Source of the DNA: DASUBV01 sp036501025
GTDB lineage: Bacteria; Actinomycetota; Actinomycetes; Streptosporangiales; Streptosporangiaceae
Direction of reading: 5' to 3'
Assembly: GCA_036501025.1 (NCBI GenBank)
Contig: DASYBB010000044.1
Location: 62,001-126,000 of the forward strand
Length of the DNA stretch: 64,000 nucleotides
Positions 57,220-64,000 of the stretch are shown here, piece by piece. Every line of letters begins with the position of its first letter. Within the stretch, counting starts at the first letter, position 1. The position numbers were made by a program, and so were the translations under genes. A model generated the notes under the pieces. That model did not search any database. It was not told where the DNA came from and saw nothing but the letters and a program-made list of their open reading frames with translations.

Positions 57220-58815
57220 GTGAGACTTTCCTGTTCCAGAAGCCTGAAGCTCGGGGCCGTGCTGGCCGCCGCCGCCCTGGCCGCGGCGGCCTGCGGCGGG
57301 TCGTCATCCGGTTCCGGCAGCGCCGCCGGCTCGGATACCTCGCTCACCATCGGCTGGGCGCAGACCCCCGACAACGTTGACCCGGCCATCACCGGCTCCC
57401 AGACCGTCGAGTCGCTCGACATCAACATCTTCCAGACGCTGATCTGGGCCACGCCGAGCGGGTCGCTGACCCCGGACCTGGCCGCCTCCTGGACCGAGTC
57501 GGGCGACGGCAAGACCTACACGTTCAACCTCCGCAAGGGCGTCACCTTCCAGGACGGCACGCCGTTCAACGCGGCCGCGGTCGTCGCCAACTGGGACTTC
57601 ATCACGGCCAAGACCACCCAGTCGGTGAGCGCCATCGCCTCCCTCGGCACCTGCCTGTCGGCCACCGCCACCGGGACCTACACCGTGCAGGTGCACTGCA
57701 CCAGCCCGTACGCCTCGCTGCTGGCCAACCTGGCCACCCCGGTGACCAGCATGCAGTCGCCGCAGGCGATCAAGAAGTACGGCTCCAACATCCAGTTCCA
57801 CCTGGTCGGGACCGGCCCGTTCGAGTTCGTCAAGTACGTGCCGAACCAGTCGCTGGTGATCAAGCGGTGGGACAAGTTCAACTGGGCGCCGCCGGCCCTG
57901 CACCAGAACGGGCCGGCCAAGGCGGCCCAGCTGACCTTCGACTTCGTCCCGAACAACGGGTCCCGGATCAGCGAGCTGGAGAGCAACCAGGCGCAGATCA
58001 TCGAGCAGACGCCCACCGCCTACTATGTCCGGTTCGAGCACAGCAGCACGTTCAAGGACCTCGCCGTGCCCATCGGCGGCATGGGCATCTTCATGCCGTT
58101 CGACGTGAACCGCTTCCCCACCAACGACGCCGCGGTCCGGCAGGCGATCTCCTACTACGTGGACCGCTCGGCGGCGATCAAGACCTCGCTCCAGGGCGCG
58201 TTCCCGGAGCTGACCACCCCGCTCCAGCAGGGCATCCTGGGCTACAGCGCGGACGTGCCGCAGTACAGCTTCAACCCGGCCAAGGGCAACGCGGCCCTGA
58301 CCGCCGACGGCTGGAAGAAGGTCGGCGGGGTGTGGACCAAGGGCGGCAAGCAGCTGACCCTGGTGCTGAACGCGCTGTCCACCGACCCGGAGTACCCGCT
58401 GATCATCCAGGCGGTGCAGTCCCAGCTGAACAGCCAGGGCATCAAGGCCAGCATCGTGACCAACCCGGTCACCCCGTGGGAGAACCTCAACGCCTCCGGC
58501 GGCATGTCCATGACGGTGCTCGAGTTCGCGAACTCCGACCCGGCCCAGATGCTCCAGTGGTACGTGCCGGGCCAGTACTTCCAGAACTGGACCAAGGTCA
58601 ATAACCCCGCGCTGTCCAAGCTGCTGAACGCCGGGCAGACGGCCACCTCCGAGGGCGCCCGGACAGCCGACTACCTGGCCGCTCAGAAGATCATCATGAC
58701 CGAGGCCTACGAGATCCCCTTCCACGTCAACGAGGACCTGCTGACCTTCTCCAGCAAGGTCAGCGGCATCGAGTACGAGGGCGGCGGCAATGACTTCTTC
58801 TATCAGGCGCACTAG
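57220..58815 (+). CDS. ABC transporter substrate-binding lipoprotein (peptide/nickel type)
   Basis: 531 residues. Signal peptide with lipobox AAAAC (about Cys26), then a Gly/Ser linker and an SBP_bac_5 domain (about 45-520) with the family patterns DNVDPAITGSQ, TFNLRKGVTFQDG and TGPFEFVKY. Binds oligopeptides or related amides outside the membrane and delivers them to the permease pair that follows. GTG start at 57220. Confidence 0.9.
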   Translation: MRLSCSRSLKLGAVLAAAALAAAACGGSSSGSGSAAGSDTSLTIGWAQTPDNVDPAITGSQTVESLDINIFQTLIWATPSGSLTPDLAASWTESGDGKTYTFNLRKGVTFQDGTPFNAAAVVANWDFITAKTTQSVSAIASLGTCLSATATGTYTVQVHCTSPYASLLANLATPVTSMQSPQAIKKYGSNIQFHLVGTGPFEFVKYVPNQSLVIKRWDKFNWAPPALHQNGPAKAAQLTFDFVPNNGSRISELESNQAQIIEQTPTAYYVRFEHSSTFKDLAVPIGGMGIFMPFDVNRFPTNDAAVRQAISYYVDRSAAIKTSLQGAFPELTTPLQQGILGYSADVPQYSFNPAKGNAALTADGWKKVGGVWTKGGKQLTLVLNALSTDPEYPLIIQAVQSQLNSQGIKASIVTNPVTPWENLNASGGMSMTVLEFANSDPAQMLQWYVPGQYFQNWTKVNNPALSKLLNAGQTATSEGARTADYLAAQKIIMTEAYEIPFHVNEDLLTFSSKVSGIEYEGGGNDFFYQAH

Positions 58816-58827
58816 GGCGGGGCGCTG

Positions 58828-59751
58828 GTGCTGATCTACACGGGAAAGCGGCTGGCGGCGCTGATCGTGCTGCTCATCGGGATCGCCATCCTGGTCTTCC
58901 TGATGCTGCAGCTCATCCCGGGCAGCCCGGTGACGGCCCTGCTCGGCCAGAGCGCCACCAACCCGGCGGCGGTGGCCCGGCTCACCAATGAGCTGGGCCT
59001 CAACCGCCCGCTTCCGGTGCAGTTCTGGCGCTGGCTGGTCAACGCCGTGCACGGCAACTTCGGCTACTCCTACAACGAGCAGCAGCCGGTGTCGGCCCTG
59101 CTGGCCCAGAACCTGCCGTCCACGGTGGAGCTGGCCGGCGCCGGCCTGCTCATCTCGCTGGTCGGCGGGATCGCGCTGGGCGTCCTCGGCGCGGTCCGCC
59201 GGAACACGGCCGCGGACTCGGTGTCGATGGGCGTCGCCATGACCCTGGTGGCGCTGCCCAGCTTCTGGCTCGGCCTGGTGCTGATCCTGGCCTTCGCCGT
59301 GGCGCTGCCGTGGTTCCCGGTCGTCGGCGGGACGAGCCTGCGCGGCCTGGTGCTGCCGGCCCTGACCCTCGGGCTGGGCGTGCTCGGCATCACCGGCCGG
59401 TTCGTCCGGTCCAGCCTGCTGGAGGCGATGCACAGCCCGCACGTGGCCGCCGCCCGAGCCAAGGGCCTGGGCCGGCGGACCGTGTTCGTCCGGCACGTGG
59501 CCCGCAATGCCGTGCTGCCGGTCCTGACCGTCGTCGGCCTGCAGGTGGGCTCGCTGCTGTCGGGGACCGTGCTGGTGGAGGTGGTCTTCTCCCGCCCCGG
59601 CATCGGCCGGCTGCTCGTCCAGTCGATCTTGTCCAAGGACTACGCCACGGTGCAGGCCACCGTGCTGATCATCGCGGGCTTCTACGCCGTCACCAACCTG
59701 GTCGTGGACCTGCTCTATCCGCTGCTCGATCCCCGAGTCGGAGGGACGTGA
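58828..59751 (+). CDS. ABC transporter permease (DppB/OppB type)
   Basis: 307 residues, six membrane segments, N-terminal DppB signature (GKRLAALIVLLIGIAILVF) and the EAA loop ARAKGLGRRTVFVRHVARNA that docks on the ATPases. GTG at 58828, 12 nt after the binding-protein stop. Its stop overlaps the next permease start. Confidence 0.92.
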   Translation: MLIYTGKRLAALIVLLIGIAILVFLMLQLIPGSPVTALLGQSATNPAAVARLTNELGLNRPLPVQFWRWLVNAVHGNFGYSYNEQQPVSALLAQNLPSTVELAGAGLLISLVGGIALGVLGAVRRNTAADSVSMGVAMTLVALPSFWLGLVLILAFAVALPWFPVVGGTSLRGLVLPALTLGLGVLGITGRFVRSSLLEAMHSPHVAAARAKGLGRRTVFVRHVARNAVLPVLTVVGLQVGSLLSGTVLVEVVFSRPGIGRLLVQSILSKDYATVQATVLIIAGFYAVTNLVVDLLYPLLDPRVGGT

Positions 59752-60674
59752 GGCCCATGCCCGGCGAACGCATGGACGAGCCCCTGCTGGCCGGCGCGGC
59801 CGTCCCGGTCGAGGTGGCCGTCGTCAGCCTGCCGGACCGGCCGGCCTCGCGCCGGTCCCAGCTGCTGCGGCAGAAGAACTTCCTGGCGGGCGTCATCCTG
59901 CTGTGCATCGTCATCATCCCGGTGCTGCTCGGCCCGGTGCTCAGCTCGGTCGGCCCGGACGTGCAGAACCCGGCGGTGTCCTTCCTGCCGCCCTCGCTCG
60001 GCCACCTGATGGGGACCGACCAGTACGGCCGGTCGATCTGGGCGCGGGTGGTGTACGGCGGCCGCTACACCATCGGCGCCAGCCTGGCCGTCGTCGTGCT
60101 CGGCGGCATCGCCGGGACCGCGCTCGGCCTGGTCGCCGGGTACGTGCGCGGCACGGTGGGCTTCATCATCATGCGCGCCGTCGACCTGCTGCTGGCCTTC
60201 CCCGGCATCCTGCTCGCCCTCGGGGTGACGGCCATCCTCGGGCCCAGCCTGGTCAACGCGGTCATCGCCGTCGCGATCGTGGCCGTGCCGCTGTACGCGC
60301 GCATCGTCGAGGGCGCCGCCCGCGAGGTCGCGAACCTGCCCTACGTGCGCGCCGCCAAGGCCCTCGGCTCCGGCCCGGGCCACATCATCTGGCGGCACAT
60401 CCTGCCCGGCGCGCTGCCGGGCATCATCGTCCAGACGACGGTGTACCTGGGCATCGCGGCACTGTGGATCGCGTCGCTGGGCTTCCTCGGCCTCGGCGTC
60501 CAGCCGCCGACCCCGGAGTGGGGGCAGATGGTGTCCGACGGCCAGGCCTCGCTGTCGATCGCCTGGTGGGCCGTGGTCTTCCCCGGCGCGTTCCTGGCCG
60601 CGTTCGTGGTCGGCGTCAGCCTCATCGGAGACGCGCTGCGCGACCGGCTCAACCCGGCGGGGGCGGGCACGTGA
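59748..60674 (+). CDS. ABC transporter permease (DppC/OppC type)
   Basis: 308 residues with six segments, the DppC N-terminal motif (GTDQYGRSIWARVVYGGR) and EAA loop RAAKALGSGPGHIIWRHILP. GGAGGGAC before GTG 59748 (overlapping the upstream stop) decides the start; ATG 59757 is in frame. The stop overlaps the next ATPase (GTGA). Confidence 0.92.
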   Translation: MRPMPGERMDEPLLAGAAVPVEVAVVSLPDRPASRRSQLLRQKNFLAGVILLCIVIIPVLLGPVLSSVGPDVQNPAVSFLPPSLGHLMGTDQYGRSIWARVVYGGRYTIGASLAVVVLGGIAGTALGLVAGYVRGTVGFIIMRAVDLLLAFPGILLALGVTAILGPSLVNAVIAVAIVAVPLYARIVEGAAREVANLPYVRAAKALGSGPGHIIWRHILPGALPGIIVQTTVYLGIAALWIASLGFLGLGVQPPTPEWGQMVSDGQASLSIAWWAVVFPGAFLAAFVVGVSLIGDALRDRLNPAGAGT

Positions 60675-61648
60675 CCGGGCCCGCCGCTGCCGCCGCGCCG
60701 GTGCTGGACGTCCGGAACCTGCACACCAGCTTCCGCCGCGGGCGCAGCGTCATCAAGATCGTCCGGGGCGTGAGCTTCCGGGTCGGCCGGTCGGCCAGCG
60801 TCGGCCTCGTCGGCGAGTCGGGCTCGGGCAAGTCGCTGACCGCCCTGTCGGTCATGGGGCTGATCGAGAAGCCCGGGTTCATCGCCGACGGGCAGATCCT
60901 GCTCAATGGCCGGGACCTGGTCGGGATGCCCGCGGCCGAGCTGAGCAAGATCCAGGGCCGCGAGCTGGCCATGGTGTTCCAGGAGCCGGCCGCCGCGCTG
61001 AACCCGCTGTACCACGTCGGCGCGCAGGTGGCCGAGGCCATCCGGGCGCACCAGGACGTGAGCCAGGCCGCCGCGCTGGAGCGGGCCCGGGAGCTATTCG
61101 AGCTCGTCGGCATCGCCCACGCGGGGCACGTGCTGCGGCAGTACCCGCACCAGCTCAGCGGCGGGATGTGCCAGCGGGTCACGATCGCCACGGCGCTGGC
61201 CAACGAGCCGGGGCTGCTCATCCTGGACGAGCCGACCACGGCGCTGGACACCACCATCCAGGCCCAGATCCTGGACGTGGTCGGCGAGCTGCGGACCCGG
61301 CTGGAGACCGCGATCGTGTTCGTCAGCCACGACATCTCGGTCGTCGCCGAGATGTGCGACGAGCTGGTGGTGATGTACGGCGGCCAGGTGATGGAAAGCG
61401 GCCGCATGGACCTGGTCATCGGGAGCCCCCAGCACCCCTACACCCAGGGGCTGATCGCTTCGGCGCTGTCGGTCAGCGGCGGGTCGGGACGGCTGGAGAG
61501 CATCCCCGGTGAGGTCCCCGACCCGCAGGCCATGCCGCCGGGCTGCCCGTTCGCCCCCCGGTGTGCTCACGCCATGCCGCAGTGCGCGACGGCGCCGCCG
61601 CACGCCGCACTGCCCGACGGACGGACGGTCGCATGCTGGCTCTACTGA
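60671..61648 (+). CDS. ABC transporter ATP-binding protein (DppD/OppD type)
   Basis: 325 residues. Walker A GESGSGKS, signature LSGGMCQR (Met-Cys variant of LSGGMxQR), Walker B LLILDEPTTALD, H-loop VSHDI, and the C-terminal oligopeptide-ABC extension with CPFAPRCAHAMPQC, whose Cys residues may bind an Fe-S cluster or zinc. The GTG at 60671 overlaps the DppC stop. Confidence 0.92.
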   Translation: MTGPAAAAAPVLDVRNLHTSFRRGRSVIKIVRGVSFRVGRSASVGLVGESGSGKSLTALSVMGLIEKPGFIADGQILLNGRDLVGMPAAELSKIQGRELAMVFQEPAAALNPLYHVGAQVAEAIRAHQDVSQAAALERARELFELVGIAHAGHVLRQYPHQLSGGMCQRVTIATALANEPGLLILDEPTTALDTTIQAQILDVVGELRTRLETAIVFVSHDISVVAEMCDELVVMYGGQVMESGRMDLVIGSPQHPYTQGLIASALSVSGGSGRLESIPGEVPDPQAMPPGCPFAPRCAHAMPQCATAPPHAALPDGRTVACWLY

Positions 61649-61697
61649 CCGCGGCCGGCCCGCGACCCGGACAGCAGAAGGTGCAGGTGAGGTGGCG

Positions 61698-62720
61698 ATG
61701 ACCAGCGCGCCGCTGCTCGAGGCACAGAACGTGGAGATCGCCTTCCACACCCGCGGCCGGCGCGGGGCCGGCGGCCACGTCGTGCGGGCAGTCGACGACG
61801 TGTCGCTGGCCGTCGCGCCGGGCGAGATCCTGGGGCTGGTCGGCGAGTCCGGATCCGGCAAGACGACCCTCGGCCAGGCGCTGGTCGGGCTGCAGCGGCC
61901 CGACCGCGGCCAGGTGCGGTTCGGCGGGACCGACGTGCACGGGCTGCGCGGCGACGCCAGCAAGAAGCTGCGGCGCCAGATGCAGGTGGTATTCCAGGAG
62001 TCACGCGGCTCGCTGAACGGGCGGATGCGCGTCGAGGACATCATCGGCGAGGGCCTGCAGATCCAGGGCATGGGCGACCGGCGGGCCCGCCGCCGCCGGG
62101 TCCGGGAGGTCGCCCAGCAGGTCGGCCTCGGCAGCGTCGACCTGTCGCGCTACCCGCACCAGTTCAGCGGCGGGCAGCGGCAGCGGATCGGCATCGCCCG
62201 GGCGCTGGCCGTCGAGCCGAAGTTCCTGGTCGCCGACGAGCCCGTGGCCGCGCTGGATGTCTCGGTCCAGGCGCAGGTGCTGAACCTGCTGCTCGACCTG
62301 CGCGCCGACCTCGGCCTGACCTACGTCCTGATCTCGCACGACCTGGCCGTGGTGGAGCGGGTCAGCGACCGGATCGCGGTCATGTACATGGGCCGCATCA
62401 TGGAGCACGGCCCGGTAAGCGACGTCTACGCCCACCCCCAGGTCCCCTACACCTACGCGCTGCTGTCGGCGCGGCCGACGGTGCCCGGCCAGGAGCGCTA
62501 CAGCCGGGTCATCCTGCCCGGCGACATCGGGACGCCGGGCGCGGAACGGCGGGGCTGCCCGTTCGCGCCGCGCTGCTGGATGGCCGCCGACGCCTGCCGC
62601 GAGACGGCGCCGGAGCTGCGGGAGACCCGGCCGGGTCACTTCGCCGCGTGTCACTTCGCCGGGCAGGTCGACGCCGGCGACCCGGCCGCCGGGCAGCGCC
62701 CGGCCCGCCCCGCGCCGTAG
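61698..62720 (+). CDS. ABC transporter ATP-binding protein (DppF/OppF type)
   Basis: 340 residues. Walker A GESGSGKTT, signature FSGGQRQR, Walker B LVADEPVAALD, H-loop ISHDL, and the same C-terminal extension with CPFAPRCWMAADAC. It completes the importer. ATG 61698 is supported by GAGGTGG. Together with DppD it powers the permeases. Confidence 0.92.
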   Translation: MTSAPLLEAQNVEIAFHTRGRRGAGGHVVRAVDDVSLAVAPGEILGLVGESGSGKTTLGQALVGLQRPDRGQVRFGGTDVHGLRGDASKKLRRQMQVVFQESRGSLNGRMRVEDIIGEGLQIQGMGDRRARRRRVREVAQQVGLGSVDLSRYPHQFSGGQRQRIGIARALAVEPKFLVADEPVAALDVSVQAQVLNLLLDLRADLGLTYVLISHDLAVVERVSDRIAVMYMGRIMEHGPVSDVYAHPQVPYTYALLSARPTVPGQERYSRVILPGDIGTPGAERRGCPFAPRCWMAADACRETAPELRETRPGHFAACHFAGQVDAGDPAAGQRPARPAP

Positions 62721-62766
62721 CGGCCGGGCCGGGATCCGTAACGTGATGATGACTGAGGAGAACAGC

Positions 62767-64000
62767 TTGAGCACCGATGCAGTGACAGTGATCCGGGCCG
62801 CGCGGCTGATCGACGGGTCGGGCGGCGCGCCGCTCGAGTCGCCGGTCATCGTGGTCCGCGGGACTCAGATCGAGACGGTGCTGTCGGGCGAGCCGCCCGC
62901 CGCCGTGCTCGGCCAGGCGCACCGCGTCCTGGACCTGCCCGGCGCCACCGTGCTGCCCGGCCTTATCGACATGCACGTGCACCTGAACATGCCCGGCGAC
63001 GGGACGCCGGCCGACGAGTGGATGCGGCACAGCGACGGGGTGCTCGGCGCCCGGGCCGCCTTCGCCGCGCAGACCGCGCTGGACGCTGGCATCACCACCC
63101 TCCGGGACTGCGGCTCGCGCGGCAACACCGCGTTTGACCTGCGGCGGACCCTGGAACTCGGCTACGGCCGGGGCGCCCGGCTGGTGCTGTCGGGGGCGCC
63201 GATCACCATCACCGGCGGGCACGGCCACTTCCTCGGCGGCGAGGCGGACGGCCCGGAGGGCCTGCGCTACCGGGTCCGGTCGCTGGTGAAGAGCGAGGCC
63301 GACTTCATCAAGGTGCTCGGCAGCGGCGGCGGGACCGCCAACACGATTTCCTGGCAGCCCTCGTTCCGCCCGGAGGAGTTCGCCGCCCTGGTGGACGAGT
63401 CGCACCGGCTCGGCCGCCGGATCACCATCCACTGCCTGAACGCCGCCGCCATCGAGATCGCCGTCGATGCGGGCGCCGACCAGATCGAGCACGCCGGGTT
63501 CATCCTCGACGACTACGGGCACCAGCAGTACGTCCCCGCGGTCGGCGACAAGCTGGCCCGGGCCGGCGTGGCGGTCACCCCGACCCTGGCCGTGGGCGGC
63601 TACTGCGTCACGGCCATGCGCGACCTTGACCGGACCGCCGAGCAGGAGGCCTTCCTGCAGCGGTGGGAGATGATGCTCGAGACCAACCTGGGCCAGCTCG
63701 CGCAGCTGCACGCGGCGGGCGTGCCGGTGGTCGCGGGCACGGACGCGGGCTGGCGGTTCACGCCCTTCGACGGGCTGCCCGAGGAGATGGCGCTGATGTG
63801 CCGCAGCGGGATGCCGGCCATGGCCGTGATCCAGGCCGCGACCAGCCGCGCCGCCGCCGTGATGGGGCGCGAGCACGAGTTCGGGTCGGTCACGCCGGGC
63901 CTGGCCGCCGACCTCATCGCGGTCCAGGGCGATCCGCTCGCCGACATCCGCGCGCTCCGGGACCTGCAGCTGGTCATGCAGGCCGGGACGGTCCAGGGCG
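62767..64000 (+). CDS. metal-dependent amidohydrolase (imidazolonepropionase/prolidase-like), partial
   Basis: At least 411 residues; no stop before the window end. TIM-barrel amidohydrolase: metal ligands HVH (PGLIDMHVH), Lys in DFIKVLGSG, His in ITIHCLN, His in QIEHAG and Asp in AGTDAGW. Resembles prolidase-type amidohydrolases that cleave N-acyl amino acids or Xaa-Pro-like dipeptides. A GAGGAG 6 nt before TTG 62767 favours that start over ATG 62746 and 62749. It follows the ABC importer and probably acts on the imported compound. Confidence 0.85.
   Translation, partial: MSTDAVTVIRAARLIDGSGGAPLESPVIVVRGTQIETVLSGEPPAAVLGQAHRVLDLPGATVLPGLIDMHVHLNMPGDGTPADEWMRHSDGVLGARAAFAAQTALDAGITTLRDCGSRGNTAFDLRRTLELGYGRGARLVLSGAPITITGGHGHFLGGEADGPEGLRYRVRSLVKSEADFIKVLGSGGGTANTISWQPSFRPEEFAALVDESHRLGRRITIHCLNAAAIEIAVDAGADQIEHAGFILDDYGHQQYVPAVGDKLARAGVAVTPTLAVGGYCVTAMRDLDRTAEQEAFLQRWEMMLETNLGQLAQLHAAGVPVVAGTDAGWRFTPFDGLPEEMALMCRSGMPAMAVIQAATSRAAAVMGREHEFGSVTPGLAADLIAVQGDPLADIRALRDLQLVMQAGTVQG

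Overview
This window comes from a very GC-rich chromosome with GTG/TTG starts, GTGA/ATGA overlaps, Lsr2, DUF1707, DUF4232, DUF3710, DUF3093, DUF4235 and GlgC/GlgM-type genes. That combination points to an actinomycete, most likely a Streptosporangiales-like lineage, but I cannot fix the genus from sequence alone. I see no rRNA, confident tRNA, CRISPR array, prophage or intact insertion sequence. It reads as chromosomal core at the left, grading into accessory, regulatory and catabolic blocks at the right.

Left core (1-8.8 kb): start of a probable TRAM-domain RNA methyltransferase, two TrkA/CeoBC-like subunits, DUF3710, dUTPase, an AI-2E-type permease, DUF3093, DUF4235, then glgC and glgA/glgM and a DUF1707 protein. 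The order resembles the conserved actinobacterial dut/ceoBC neighbourhood, but the usual OB-fold and DUF3159 genes are missing.

8.8-22.1 kb: a VOC protein; a citrate-synthase-like protein with its own helix-turn-helix, divergent from a homocitrate/Re-citrate-synthase-like enzyme; a HhH-GPD repair protein; an MBL hydrolase; two interlocked ABC-2 ATPase/permease pairs; and a DUF4129-MoxR-DUF58 membrane operon.

22.1-29.5 kb: a gamma-glutamyltransferase, a tandem family of four exported DUF4232 proteins (plus a fifth remnant), and a DUF885 peptidase-like gene. The first three DUF4232 genes each carry the same ECF-sigma-like promoter (AAC-N16-GCGTCRTA). A 578-bp gene-free stretch follows with a 24-bp-arm hairpin, tandem repeats and another large palindrome.

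29.5-46.7 kb: two separate histidine-kinase/LuxR-regulator pairs, a GT39-like membrane glycosyltransferase, a PCu(A)C-like lipoprotein with altered copper ligands, a second DUF1707 protein with a His/Tyr-rich tail, a second sliding-clamp (DnaN) paralogue, a dienelactone hydrolase, and two drug-exporter-type MFS genes, one with a MarR and one with a TetR regulator and visible operator repeats. Lsr2 closes the block.

46.98-64 kb: a peptide/amide utilisation island. It holds a second DUF885 hydrolase, a dimethylformamidase-beta-like protein, an M20 amidohydrolase, an S9 peptidase, an XRE-cupin regulator, a small AtzG/GatC-like protein with its amidase, a complete oligopeptide-type ABC importer and an amidohydrolase that runs off the window. 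TTCA/TGAA palindromes in both divergent promoter regions suggest that the XRE-cupin protein controls both arms as one regulon. This regulon and the citrate-synthase/Re-citrate-synthase pair are the best candidates for an undescribed system.
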